From: Saprospiraceae bacterium
GTDB lineage: Bacteria; Bacteroidota; Bacteroidia; Chitinophagales; Saprospiraceae
Reading direction: 5' to 3'
Length of the DNA: 64,000 bases
Assembly: GCA_022844565.1 (NCBI GenBank)
Contig: JALHLK010000009.1
Location: 91,579-155,578, forward strand
Made by a program: the position numbers and the translations under genes. Shown piece by piece: positions 7,221-16,230 of the stretch (positions within the stretch are counted from its first letter, which is position 1; each line of letters opens with the position of its first letter). The notes under the pieces are model-generated. The model made no database searches. It was not told the origin of the DNA and worked only from the letters and a program-made list of their open reading frames with translations.

Positions 7221-8684
7221 ATGAAAGAAATAGTTATAATAGGATCAGGTTTTAGTAGCCTTGCTGCGGCCTGCTTTTTAGCAAAAAAAGGCCATAAAGT
7301 AAATGTTTTTGAAAAAAACGAAAGCCTTGGAGGTCGGTGTTCGCAATATCAAGCTGAAGGATTTACATTCGATATGGGGCCTAGCTGGTATTGGATGCCG
7401 GAGGTTTTTGAAAATTTTTTCAATGCTTTTGATAAGAAAGTTGAAGATTTTTATAAACTAATCAGACTTGATCCTTCCTATAGGGTTGTTTTTGGGAAAA
7501 ATGATTTTCTTGACCTACCATCTGACTATACTGAATTGAAGGCTTTGTTTGAAAAAATAGAAACAGGTTCTTCCCAGAAACTTGATGAATTTCTCGCGGA
7601 AGCAGAATATAAGTATACCGTAGGAATGAATGAATTTGTCTGGAAAGCAGGCGACTCAATCATGGAATTTGCAGATTGGAGAGTGGTTAAATCTCTTTTT
7701 AAGTTAGGCATGTTGCAGTCTTTATCTTCTGAGATCAAGAAAAAATTCAAAAATGAAAAACTGGTAAAGATCTTGGAGTTCCCCGTATTGTTTCTTGGTG
7801 CTACACCTGAAAAAACACCTGCTTTGTACAGTCTTATGAATTATGCAGATCTGAAGCTAGGAACTTGGTATCCTATGGGCGGAATGTATGAGATCATTAA
7901 GGCAATGGTTACAATTGGTGAAAGTTTGGGAGTCAAATATCACACCAATTCACCGGTGAAAAAAATAAATGCAATTAACGGTCAAGCTAACTCAATCATT
8001 CTTGTTAACGGTGAAATTATCAAATGTGACGTCGTAGTGGCTGGTGCAGATTATCATCACGTCGAGCAAAACTTGTTGCCAATTGAAGCGAGAGTTTATG
8101 ATGAAAAATATTGGTCTAATAGAGTTATGGCACCATCAAGTTTATTATTTTACTTAGGGATCAATCGCAAAATTGATGGTCTAAAGCATCATACACTATT
8201 TTTTGACCGTGACTTTAAAGTGCACGCAAAGGAGATTTATGAGACTCCACAATGGCCAAGTGATCCACTTTTCTACATGTGTGCTCCATCGGTGACAGAC
8301 GACTCTGTAGCTCCATCTGGCTGTGAAAACATTTTTTTATTGATGCCTATTGCTCCAGGATTAGATGATCAGCCGAAGCTTCATGATAATTATTTTAATA
8401 TGATGTGTGAGCGAATCAATGAATTCTATGGTGTAGACATACGTGAAAACATAGTTCATCAGCGGTCATTTTCACTGACAGAATTCAAAAGCAGATACAA
8501 TGCTTACAAAGGAAATGCTTATGGACTTGCAAATACTTTAATGCAAACAGCATTTCTCAAACCAAAGATCAAAAGTGCCAAAGTCAAAAACTTATATTAC
8601 ACAGGTCAATTGACTTCGCCAGGTCCCGGAATGCCTCCTTCGATTATTTCAGGTCAGGTGGTGGCAGAGATGATAGGAGAATAG
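7221..8684 (+). CDS. crtI: phytoene desaturase (CrtI family)
   Basis: 487 residues, the usual CrtI length. It opens with the FAD dinucleotide motif GSGFSSLAAACFL (8-20) and an acidic strand end EKN, continues with LGGRCSQYQAEGFTFDMGPS, the family block PVLFLGATPEKTPALYSLMN, and ends with the C-terminal CrtI signature YYTGQLTSPGPGMPP. It desaturates phytoene stepwise towards lycopene, FAD-dependent and membrane-associated. No crtB or crtY is adjacent, so carotenoid genes are scattered here; isoprenoid supply genes mvaA and fni lie at 48-50 kb. A closely related desaturase such as CrtD/CrtN is possible but the pattern fits CrtI best. Confidence 0.9.
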   Translation: MKEIVIIGSGFSSLAAACFLAKKGHKVNVFEKNESLGGRCSQYQAEGFTFDMGPSWYWMPEVFENFFNAFDKKVEDFYKLIRLDPSYRVVFGKNDFLDLPSDYTELKALFEKIETGSSQKLDEFLAEAEYKYTVGMNEFVWKAGDSIMEFADWRVVKSLFKLGMLQSLSSEIKKKFKNEKLVKILEFPVLFLGATPEKTPALYSLMNYADLKLGTWYPMGGMYEIIKAMVTIGESLGVKYHTNSPVKKINAINGQANSIILVNGEIIKCDVVVAGADYHHVEQNLLPIEARVYDEKYWSNRVMAPSSLLFYLGINRKIDGLKHHTLFFDRDFKVHAKEIYETPQWPSDPLFYMCAPSVTDDSVAPSGCENIFLLMPIAPGLDDQPKLHDNYFNMMCERINEFYGVDIRENIVHQRSFSLTEFKSRYNAYKGNAYGLANTLMQTAFLKPKIKSAKVKNLYYTGQLTSPGPGMPPSIISGQVVAEMIGE

Positions 8685-8832
8685 TTTATGAGGTTAAAAG
8701 GGTTTAGGGAGGTTAAGAAGGTTAAGATTGGTTGAGAAGTGAAATCAATTTTTAATCAAAAAAATCAATATGTTTAAAAATAATCTGATATTTGCGTGAT
8801 AAGACACTATGTCAATCAGCAATTAAAAGTTT

Positions 8833-9219
8833 ATGCAGCAGATACCAGGACTTTTTGTCAAAGAAATAGAAAGCAAGGGCAAGGGTGTTTTTACTAATGA
8901 AGACATCCAGGAGGGTGACTTGATTGAAGTTTGTAACATTATTGCTATACCAAGTCACGAAGTGCCCATATTACATCGGACCGTATTACACGATTATTAC
9001 TTTTCGTGGGGAGATGGCATGGATGAAGCGGTGATAGCCTTAGGGTTTGGCTCTATTTACAATCACGCTGTCGATTCAAATGCAGATTTTATACTAGACT
9101 TTGAGCATAATACCATTGATATTGTTGCAATCAGCGATATAAAAAAGGGTGAAGAAATCACACTCAATTATCATGGGGAAAAGGGTGATGAGACGCCTCT
9201 TTGGTTTGCTGTTCTTTAA
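8833..9219 (+). CDS. SET domain-containing protein
   Basis: 128 residues, essentially a bare SET domain. Visible are GKGVFTNEDIQEGDLIE at the start, the pseudoknot motif GFGSIYNHAVDSNADF and the second block AISDIKKGEEITLNYHG, which together form the S-adenosylmethionine and lysine channel in lysine methyltransferases. There is no pre-SET or post-SET Cys cluster. Small SET proteins of this kind occur in many bacteria; their targets are mostly unknown. A near-match -7 box (GATATTTG, 8787-8794) lies upstream. It stands alone between crtI and era. Confidence 0.85.
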   Translation: MQQIPGLFVKEIESKGKGVFTNEDIQEGDLIEVCNIIAIPSHEVPILHRTVLHDYYFSWGDGMDEAVIALGFGSIYNHAVDSNADFILDFEHNTIDIVAISDIKKGEEITLNYHGEKGDETPLWFAVL

Positions 9220-9381
9220 TTGTCCGATATAGGAAAAGAATATCCAGCTCTTATATGCTAAGAAGTAAAACTCCTAAAATGGAGTCTCAAAATCGAGGTT
9301 AGTTAGAATCCTTTTGAGAAATTACATATTTTCTAATCCCTAATCTCTATTTCCTAATCCCTAATTCCTAACCTATAAAAC

Positions 9382-10278
9382 CTACTCCGTATATCCAAAA
9401 CTTTTCAAAAGTCGTTCATTATTTCTCCAATCTTCTTTCACGCTGACATTGGTCTGAAGAAATACTTTTGATTGAAAAAATTCTTCTAAATCTTTTCGGG
9501 CTTCGGTTCCCAATTTTTTAATAGCATCTCCATTTTTCCCAATGATGATCGCTTTTTGCGTAGCTCGCTCTACATAGATTTGGGCAGAGATATTGATGAT
9601 GGGGCCACCACGCGACTCACCCTCTTTGAATGCGTCAATATTCACTTCACACGAATAAGGGATCTCTTGTTTGTACAGCTTTAAAATATGACTTCTTATG
9701 ATTTCACTTGCAAAAAAGCGTTCAGTTTTATCGGTCCATTGATCTTTTGGGAAATACTCGGGACCTTCAGGCAACTCCGCTTTAATAGCATTGATGATGA
9801 GATCTATCCCAGTTTTTTCTCTAGCCGAAATAAAAAAATGATCTTTAAAATCTATCAATTCTGACCAAAAAGCAAGACTTTCTACCCTTGAATAATCATC
9901 ATATTCTTGATCTATTTTATTGATTAAAAGGAATTTAGGAGCCTCTACATTTTTTAATAATCTGATGACTTTTTCATCACCTTCGTATTTTTCAAATATA
10001 TCCGTCACAAAAAGAAGTACATCGCCATCTTCAAATGAAGAAAAAGCAAATGAGTTCATCTTCTGCTGCAAAGCATATTTTGGATCGTGGATGATACCTG
10101 GGCTATCAGAAAATATGATCTGATGCTCTTCATCATTATATATACCTAATATCCGGTGACGAGTCGTCTGAGGCTTACTTGATATGACGGATAGTTTGTC
10201 CCCTATCAAAGCGTTGACGAGCGTTGATTTTCCTACATTTGGATTACCTATGATGTTTACAAAACCTGATTTATGCAA
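9382..10278 (-). CDS. era: GTPase Era
   Basis: 298 residues, standard length. GTPase motifs: G1 GNPNVGKS at 11-18, G3 DSPG, G4 NKID, and SAREK for G5. The C-terminal KH domain includes IIGKNGDAIKKLGTEARKDL. Era binds the 3-prime end of 16S rRNA and is needed for 30S subunit maturation. It stands alone on its strand, with a perfect -7 box at 10353-10360. The 160 bp downstream contain degenerate CCTAAT repeats (about 9330-9370). Confidence 0.97.
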   Translation of the reverse strand: MHKSGFVNIIGNPNVGKSTLVNALIGDKLSVISSKPQTTRHRILGIYNDEEHQIIFSDSPGIIHDPKYALQQKMNSFAFSSFEDGDVLLFVTDIFEKYEGDEKVIRLLKNVEAPKFLLINKIDQEYDDYSRVESLAFWSELIDFKDHFFISAREKTGIDLIINAIKAELPEGPEYFPKDQWTDKTERFFASEIIRSHILKLYKQEIPYSCEVNIDAFKEGESRGGPIINISAQIYVERATQKAIIIGKNGDAIKKLGTEARKDLEEFFQSKVFLQTNVSVKEDWRNNERLLKSFGYTE

Positions 10279-10340
10279 TTTTTATCTTTACTTTAAGTTA
10301 AAAAAATGGATATCTGTGAATGTATTATTCAAAAACATGC

Positions 10341-10360
10341 TATATTTAGGGTCAAATATA
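10341..10360. promoter_or_regulatory. face-to-face -7 boxes between era and the CCG gene
   Basis: TATATTTA (10341-10348, plus strand, one mismatch to TAnnTTTG) and CAAATATA (10353-10360, which is TATATTTG on the minus strand) point at each other and form a 7-bp inverted repeat with a 6-nt spacer. The minus box serves era, the plus box the CCG-domain gene, so the two 5-prime ends would overlap by a few nucleotides. Confidence 0.55.
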
Positions 10361-10367
10361 GATAAAA

Positions 10368-11138
10368 GTGGTTAAAAACATAGCAGAATATAGTAGTAAT
10401 GGTGAAACACCCGAAGTAGTATTTTGGGTAGGATGTGCAGGAAGCTTTGATCCAAGGGCTCAAAAAGTGACCAAAGCCTTTTGTGAATTGCTTGAAGGAG
10501 CAGGTGTGAAGTTTGCGATTTTGGGAAATGAAGAGAAATGTACGGGCGATCCAGCACGAAGAGCAGGCAATGAATTTGTTTTCCAAATGTTGGCCATCCA
10601 AAACATCGAAACCATGAACATGTACGGTGTGAAAGATATTGTCACCGCTTGCCCACATTGCTTTAACACCCTTAAAAATGAATATCCCGCTTTAGGTGGC
10701 AACTACAATGTGGTCCACCACACCCAGTACCTTTCTAAACTCTTCGATTCTGGCCGACTCAAAATAGAGGGTGGCCACTTCAAAGGCAAAAAAATCACCT
10801 ACCATGACTCTTGCTACCTTGGCAGAATCAATGGCGAATACGAGGCACCTCGCAAACTCCTCGAAGCCCTTGACATAGAACTGGTAGAACTCAAGCGCAG
10901 CAAAACCAACGGACTCTGCTGTGGTGCCGGTGGTGCTCAAATGTTTAAAGAAGACGAGCCTGGTGATAAGCACATCAATGTAGAACGTATGGAAGAAGTC
11001 ATCGCCTCTGGTGCCAGCATCGTAGGTGCCAATTGCCCATTTTGCATCACCATGCTCAGTGATGGAGCAAAGGCAAAGGGTAAGGAAGAGGATGTAATGG
11101 TGTATGATATTAGTGAGTTGATATTGCAGGGGAGGTGA
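10368..11138 (+). CDS. CCG-domain (Fe-S)-binding protein, heterodisulfide-reductase B-like
   Basis: 256 residues starting at GTG. It has two CCG domains: VGCAGSFDPRA with TACPHCFNTL in the first half, and DSCYLGR with LCCGAGGAQMFKE in the second, the cysteine pattern that holds an iron-sulfur cluster in HdrB, GlpC and LutA relatives. In many Bacteroidota it sits beside a ferredoxin-type partner; none is present here. Likely a cytoplasmic electron-transfer subunit of an oxidoreductase. The second half (10700-11060) is clearly richer in G and C and uses codons such as CTC, GCC and ACC more than its neighbours. Confidence 0.85.
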   Translation: MVKNIAEYSSNGETPEVVFWVGCAGSFDPRAQKVTKAFCELLEGAGVKFAILGNEEKCTGDPARRAGNEFVFQMLAIQNIETMNMYGVKDIVTACPHCFNTLKNEYPALGGNYNVVHHTQYLSKLFDSGRLKIEGGHFKGKKITYHDSCYLGRINGEYEAPRKLLEALDIELVELKRSKTNGLCCGAGGAQMFKEDEPGDKHINVERMEEVIASGASIVGANCPFCITMLSDGAKAKGKEEDVMVYDISELILQGR

Positions 11139-11159
11139 TGTTTGTTATGTCGAGTTATT

Positions 11160-11600
11160 ATGCAGAAGTGGCTACTCTATTAGAAATAGTCTAAAACGGG
11201 TGTATTATCAAAATACCACTCAAGGTAGAGAAGATTATCGAAGACAATCTACCGTCTGTGGAAGAAGCCTTTACTGACCTTAACTTAAACAGTATTCGGG
11301 GAAAGAAGGTAGGTCGAGGAAAAACTTAAATGGAATTTCAACAAAACCTATTTTGACCGCTTCGGGGATGTATTAAAACTCAATGACAAACAAGTAAATA
11401 CAGTCAATAAAAGACTTATTAAATGGTTGCCCAAAGCTATTCAACTGATTGATATAACCTTTGTGACAGAAAATCTTCGAAAAGCCAATAAAGAATTGAT
11501 AATTCACTGCGTAAAACAATTTACTTCATGACAACGTAGGAACTCAAAAAATATCAGTGGGTAACTGCAGGGAAAAATCGTTCTAAACCTTATTTTTATC
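11160..11600 (+). pseudogene. decayed protein-coding remnant (possibly Fic/DUF4172-like)
   Basis: No intact gene lies between 11139 and 11680, but several frames hold protein-like stretches interrupted by stops. The longest, 11313-11531, reads VEEKLKWNFNKTYFDRFGDV then LKLNDKQVNTVNKRLIKWL. It resembles the region of Fic-family proteins where a WxxF..RFGD..LN.RQ pattern precedes the C-terminal winged helix. A later fragment, QWVTAGKNRSKPYFYPKK, ends the region. I read this as a frameshifted, degraded gene; the family identity is uncertain. Confidence 0.4.
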
Positions 11601-11680
11601 CCAAAAAGTAGATTACAAATATTTATTCCATTGTAAATCATGACATCAAAACAAGTAAATCTTTGCAAAAATTTTATTGA

Positions 11681-12448
11681 ATGGAAATAAAAAAAACAGG
11701 TAAAACAAAAAATATCAGAAAAATGAAATTAGAAAAAGCCATCACCCTTCAAAGCTACCTCTTATTTGCCGCATTTTTTGCCCTTGTACTGACGGGGTTT
11801 TGGTATAGTTATTTTACCCGTATTTTAGATCAAGAAAATTATCGGATGCATACCCATGGTGTGGCATTAACGCTTTGGTGCATTATGCTTTTCTTACAAG
11901 CTTTTTTAATACGAAAGAAATTAAATGCTCTTCATAAAATAGTAGGCAAATTTTCCTACGTATTGGTTCCAATTATCATTATTACCACCATCGATTTACT
12001 CAGATACAGTATTAATAAATCTTTTAATGGGCAGTTAGGTACCTCTGAATTTTTATTTGTTGCATTGGTGATTAATGCGTTGATTGCGTTTTTGATTTTT
12101 TATGGTTTAGCCATCTATCATAGAAAAACCTCTACCATTCATGCACGTTACATGATATGTACTATTTTTCCAATGATTACTCCTGCCACTGATCGGATTA
12201 TAGGACAACATTTCCAGTCATTGATGCCCTATTTGTATACCATAGAGGGGTCTCCTATACCCATGGTTGCCGGATTTTTATTGGGCAATGTCATTTTATT
12301 AGGCTTGTGTATTTGGGATTGGTATTCTCACAAACGGTGGAATGTTTTTCCGTTTGCTTTACTTATTCTATTGACATATCATTACTCTGTCTTAAATTTT
12401 TATAAATTTGACTTTTGGAAGACATTCAGTTATTGGGTTATCAGTTAA
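11681..12448 (+). CDS. multi-pass membrane protein of unknown function
   Basis: 255 residues with about seven hydrophobic spans. Histidines sit at helix ends: MHTHG near residue 66, ALHKIVGK near 90 and TIHARYM near 155, a pattern reminiscent of DUF2306-type or haem-coordinating membrane proteins, though I cannot assign a family firmly. An alternative ATG at 11723 (MKLEKAITLQ) would remove a basic N-terminal tail. A near-match -7 box (AATCTTTG, 11658-11665) favours the first start. It precedes the phosphotriesterase-family gene on the same strand by 128 bp. Confidence 0.7.
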   Translation: MEIKKTGKTKNIRKMKLEKAITLQSYLLFAAFFALVLTGFWYSYFTRILDQENYRMHTHGVALTLWCIMLFLQAFLIRKKLNALHKIVGKFSYVLVPIIIITTIDLLRYSINKSFNGQLGTSEFLFVALVINALIAFLIFYGLAIYHRKTSTIHARYMICTIFPMITPATDRIIGQHFQSLMPYLYTIEGSPIPMVAGFLLGNVILLGLCIWDWYSHKRWNVFPFALLILLTYHYSVLNFYKFDFWKTFSYWVIS

Positions 12449-12576
12449 ATAAAAGAAATAAAGCAAAATAAACTATGCAGGTTTGAGAAAGAAAAGACAA
12501 CTACTTTGTTAATAATAGATACCTCAAAACGGAGTTTTTCATTTCAAACATTGGTTAATCAATAAAATTTAGAATC

Positions 12577-13602
12577 ATGAGCAAATTAATTATGTTTTTT
12601 TGGGCAATTTTATTGGTGACAAGTTGTTCCCAAGATTTGAAGCAAGGGACGCTTATTACCGTAAAAGGTAAAATACCTGTTGAAGAAATGGGAATTAACT
12701 TAATTCATGAGCATATATTGGTCGATTTTATTGGAGCCGACAGCACAGGGTATCATCGTTGGGAAAGGACAGAAGTGATTGAGAGAGCGCTTCCCATTTT
12801 ACTAGAAGCTAAACAAAATGGTGTAAGGACATTTTTTGAATGTACCCCTGCCTACTTAGGCCGAGATCCTTTATTGTTAAAGGAGCTTTCTGAAAAATCG
12901 GGAATTAATATTGTTACCAATACTGGGTATTATGGTGCTGGAGAAAATAAATATGTTCCTAAACAAGCTTTTGATCAAACTGCAGAAGATATTGCCAAGG
13001 TTTGGATTGATGAATTTAACAATGGAATTGAAAGTTCTGGAGTATTCCCAGGTTTTATAAAAATAGCCGTTGCCCGGAAAGATACCTTATCGCTATTGCA
13101 TGCAAAAATTGTAAAAGCGGCCGCAATCGCCCACAAAGCAACGGGATTGACCATCGTTTCCCATACTGGTCCAGAAGGTCCGGCATTTGCTCAATTAGCT
13201 GTTTTAAAAGAAGAAGGGGTTGCTCCTGAAGCTTTCGTGTGGACGCATGCACAAGACGGCACTTTTGAAGGGCATCTTCAAGCTGCAAAGCAAGGTGCGT
13301 GGATTTCGTTAGATAATGTCAATAAAAATAATGTGGATAAACCAGGGGGCATTGATTGGTATGTTGCCCTTTTATCAAAATTGAAAAAAGAAAATGTACT
13401 AGATAAAATTTTACTTTCCCATGATTCGGGTTGGTATAATCCTGGTCAAGAAAATGGTGGCAATTATCGAAATTACAACGATATTTTCGAACAGCTCATT
13501 CCAGCTTTAATGGAAAATGGGTTTAGTCAAAAGGATATCGATTTATTGCTTATTAAAAACCCACAAAGAGCTTATGCTGTAAAGGTCAGAAAAACAGGGT
13601 AG
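12577..13602 (+). CDS. phosphotriesterase-family metal-dependent hydrolase, lipoprotein
   Basis: 341 residues. A lipoprotein signal ends at LLVTSCS (Cys 17). The amidohydrolase-fold PTE family ligands are all visible: HEH in INLIHEHILVDF, Lys in GFIKIAVAR, His in IVSHTG, His in WTHAQDG and Asp in LLSHDSGWY. The protein should therefore bind two metals. Family members include lactonases, phosphotriesterases and proteins of unknown substrate; lactonase-like activity is a reasonable guess only. Export as a lipoprotein is unusual for the family and suggests a periplasmic or surface substrate. Confidence 0.88.
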   Translation: MSKLIMFFWAILLVTSCSQDLKQGTLITVKGKIPVEEMGINLIHEHILVDFIGADSTGYHRWERTEVIERALPILLEAKQNGVRTFFECTPAYLGRDPLLLKELSEKSGINIVTNTGYYGAGENKYVPKQAFDQTAEDIAKVWIDEFNNGIESSGVFPGFIKIAVARKDTLSLLHAKIVKAAAIAHKATGLTIVSHTGPEGPAFAQLAVLKEEGVAPEAFVWTHAQDGTFEGHLQAAKQGAWISLDNVNKNNVDKPGGIDWYVALLSKLKKENVLDKILLSHDSGWYNPGQENGGNYRNYNDIFEQLIPALMENGFSQKDIDLLLIKNPQRAYAVKVRKTG

Positions 13603-13681
13603 ACAAGCTCGAAAACATCATGTTCACTTGATCTTGGATAAAGGCATAAGTATAAAAGGTCAATTAAATTTTTTCACAATC

Positions 13682-15010
13682 CTACCTCACCTTCTTCCCA
13701 TGCTTCATGACCATGTCCACATTTTGTAATAAAGCGATATGCCTCAATACATCTCCTTTTACGGTGATAATGTCTGCATATTTACCCTCACTTATGGTGC
13801 CATATTGATCGTCTACTTTCATCATTTTGGCAGGCCAATAGGTGGCAGCTTTAATGGTATACATTGCGTCGAGCTCAAATTCATTGACCCACACATCCAG
13901 TTCATTCCATGTACTTTGGCAATGAAATTTCATAGGAATACCACTATCTGTCCCTACAAGTAAGACTACACCAGCGTTTTTGAGTTGGTTTACTTTTTTC
14001 TCTAGCGTAGGTCTGCGGATAGGAGTAAGTTGAAAATAACTCAATCTGCCTGGATAACGTATAGAACTGCGTATATCATCAACAATATGCTGAGGCAAAC
14101 CCAAATGCCAACAATCACTATCCAATTTTTCGGGATTGTCTCGCATATATTCATAATTGTATAGGCCTTCTACTGTTGGCGTCCAAAATAGAGGACCCAT
14201 GTTCATCTTAGCGGTGCGTTCTTTGATCATGGCGATGATATCATCGGGATACTCCGGAGCAGAACTCAAACCGGTGTGTTCAAAATTATCAATCCCAATT
14301 TTTAAGCCTATTCGTACTTCTTCAGGACGATGACTATGACCAACGACGGTAAGACCGTACTTGTGTGCCTCATCAACTATGGCTTGAGCTTCTTCAAATG
14401 TCATCTCATCGTGGTCTATCAGTTTTATGCAATCTACTCCTGCTTTTACCAATTTTTGAACTTTAGCCCTAGCATCTGCAACCCCCTTAATCCCCCATCG
14501 AAATTTTTCTGTGCCAGGATAAGGTTCGTGTTGTAAAAAAGGGCCAGAGACGTAAAGTGTAGGTCCAGGGATTTCACCTTTATTTATGCGGTTTCTTACA
14601 TTAATACTTGCTTCTAGAGGCGCACCAAGATCTCGAGCACTTGTAATCCCTGCCATCAGTAATTGATGAGCGGAAGAAGGCATAATGATAGATTCGAAGA
14701 CATCGATATAGGTACTATCCCAATGCGTATAATTGCTGTGCCCATTCAGCATCGTGTGTACATGCATATCCCACAAACCAGGCAAAACTGACATGCCTTC
14801 AGTTGAAATAATTTCATACCCAGCAGGAATTTGGGTATTGCCTTGATGGCCAACTTTAGTGATCTTCTCTCCTTCTATCAGAATAACACTATTGTAGATT
14901 GGGTGACCACCAAAACCATCAATCAGTGTACCTCCAACCAAAGCCTTTTTCTGGGCATGAATGATTGAAAAGGTGGTCATAATAAAGAATATTCCGAATA
15001 TCTTTTTCAA
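13682..15010 (-). CDS. secreted amidohydrolase family protein
   Basis: 442 residues with a signal peptide ending near HAQ (residue ~19). The metal-dependent amidohydrolase core is intact: LWDMHVHT (HxH), CIKLIDHDE (Lys), VVGHSH and NFEHTG (His ligands) and LVGTDSG (Asp). It is similar to imidazolonepropionase-like/prolidase-like secreted amidohydrolases of Bacteroidota, probably cleaving peptides or amides in the periplasm. It converges with the phosphotriesterase-family gene (79 bp gap) and is not part of the three-gene amidohydrolase operon at 40-45 kb. Confidence 0.88.
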   Translation of the reverse strand: MKKIFGIFFIMTTFSIIHAQKKALVGGTLIDGFGGHPIYNSVILIEGEKITKVGHQGNTQIPAGYEIISTEGMSVLPGLWDMHVHTMLNGHSNYTHWDSTYIDVFESIIMPSSAHQLLMAGITSARDLGAPLEASINVRNRINKGEIPGPTLYVSGPFLQHEPYPGTEKFRWGIKGVADARAKVQKLVKAGVDCIKLIDHDEMTFEEAQAIVDEAHKYGLTVVGHSHRPEEVRIGLKIGIDNFEHTGLSSAPEYPDDIIAMIKERTAKMNMGPLFWTPTVEGLYNYEYMRDNPEKLDSDCWHLGLPQHIVDDIRSSIRYPGRLSYFQLTPIRRPTLEKKVNQLKNAGVVLLVGTDSGIPMKFHCQSTWNELDVWVNEFELDAMYTIKAATYWPAKMMKVDDQYGTISEGKYADIITVKGDVLRHIALLQNVDMVMKHGKKVR

Positions 15011-15215
15011 TGGATATCATTTGATTGTTAGAAAATATTTACAAAGAGCAATTAACAGAATAAAAATATAAAATTTTATTTGTGTTCGTGATATGAACTA
15101 GAGTATTTTTTTAGAATTATGGTTTATTGCAATGGGGAGGTTATTTGTAAAAGCTTTTTTTTGTCAAATTTGATTATATTTAAATACGAGATTTTTTATA
15201 TTATTGTCAAAGGAA

Positions 15216-15223
15216 TATATTTG
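15216..15223 (+). promoter_or_regulatory. -7 box TATATTTG upstream of the small membrane protein gene
   Basis: Exact TAnnTTTG match 21 nt before the proposed ATC start at 15244. It supports translation beginning well before the first ATG at 15337. Confidence 0.45.
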
Positions 15224-15243
15224 TTTTTTCAAATTATATCAAT

Positions 15244-15654
15244 ATCAATACAAAATTACTCTTAGCTGTAATACTTGCTTTTTTAGGTTATTTCTTTAGT
15301 GGATGGGGTGTATATGCGGGCCTACTAAATAATCAAATGACTTATCCTGAGGGAGTTAAGGAGATTATCCTATTGCCAGAAGCTGAATTTAAGATTGCAT
15401 ATATGATTTTAAGTTGTTTGGTTTGGTCAATTCTGATGACTTATTTATTTGAAAAAATGGGTGTCCATAACTGGATACAAGGTGCAATTCAAGGAGCTAT
15501 TTTAGGTGTTTTAGTTACGTTAAGTGTAGGTTTTGGTGTAGTATCACAATTTACACATGGCAGCATTCATAATACGATGTTGGATGCTTTGGGTAGTGGA
15601 ATTTCTTCGGCTGTTGCTGGTGGATTAATAGGATGGTGGTTGGGTAGAAAATAA
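15244..15654 (+). CDS. small multi-pass membrane protein (start uncertain, no canonical codon)
   Basis: The first ATG (15337) gives 105 residues with about three membrane spans and a Gly-rich end (SAVAGGLIGWWLGRK). The frame continues upstream without a stop to 15181 and encodes a convincing extra helix, INTKLLLAVILAFLGYFFSG, followed by WGVYAGLLNNQ. No ATG, GTG or TTG occurs there; ATC at 15244 is the most natural start, giving 136 residues. The fold resembles DUF1761-type small membrane proteins. Function unknown. The gene stands alone between two minus-strand neighbours. Confidence 0.6.
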   Translation: MNTKLLLAVILAFLGYFFSGWGVYAGLLNNQMTYPEGVKEIILLPEAEFKIAYMILSCLVWSILMTYLFEKMGVHNWIQGAIQGAILGVLVTLSVGFGVVSQFTHGSIHNTMLDALGSGISSAVAGGLIGWWLGRK

Positions 15655-15696
15655 CTTAGCTTATCCAAATTTCTACTCATTTCTAATTTAATGATA

Positions 15697-16230
15697 TTAC
15701 AATTTTGTGGTCACAAAAAACTCAATAATTCTCAAGATCAAAAATAAGAGAATAGTAAAAGCTATTTTTTTAATATTTTGTCTTTGTGACGCTGTAACTA
15801 CTTTTACTTGAGTTAATATTTTAAAACTATTTATAAGCTTTTCTTTATTAAACCAAAAAATGCAAAAGATTAAAACTTGATAAATAATCGCTGCGCGTAA
15901 TGCACCTACATTGACATCATAAAATATATCTTGAAGAATTACATTTATTAAAATAGTGCTTATAAGTAGACACCCGAGTATTCTCGTCTTCTTAAAAAAC
16001 ATCATGACTCCTCCTGTTATTTCGAAAAAACCTAGGGTCAAAGCAAAGGGTTTTGAGTATCCATAAAAAGCCCACATTAGCTCCATCCCTGTCATTTCTC
16101 CAACGGTTTTGGTATTTAAGTACCCACCATCAAATTGTATAATTTTTCCAATTCCATAAGCAAACATAGCCATTACCACGATATATGCAAAAGCGTTTTC
16201 TACTATTTCGATCTTGTCTTGCTTTGACAT
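15697..16230 (-). CDS. DoxX-like membrane protein
   Basis: 177 residues, four to five hydrophobic spans. The pattern YGIGKIIQF near the start and GFFEITGGVMMFFKKTRILG in the middle is that of DoxX/SURF4-like proteins, quinone- or redox-linked integral membrane proteins. Its ATG overlaps the stop of the upstream lectin-fold gene (TAATG), so the two are translationally coupled. The substrate is unknown. Confidence 0.75.
   Translation of the reverse strand: MSKQDKIEIVENAFAYIVVMAMFAYGIGKIIQFDGGYLNTKTVGEMTGMELMWAFYGYSKPFALTLGFFEITGGVMMFFKKTRILGCLLISTILINVILQDIFYDVNVGALRAAIIYQVLIFCIFWFNKEKLINSFKILTQVKVVTASQRQNIKKIAFTILLFLILRIIEFFVTTKL

Noticed and set aside
9285..9319. Hairpin TCTCAAAA/TTTTGAGA as era terminator
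   Set aside because: The stem is real but long-looped and not followed by a T run on either strand.
12470..12560. Third copy of the 3-prime element
   Set aside because: Only a short shared stretch (ACTACTTTGT) was found; similarity does not extend.
12577..15010. Organophosphate-degrading pair (phosphotriesterase plus amidohydrolase)
   Set aside because: The genes are convergent, not co-transcribed, and both families have broad unrelated activities.
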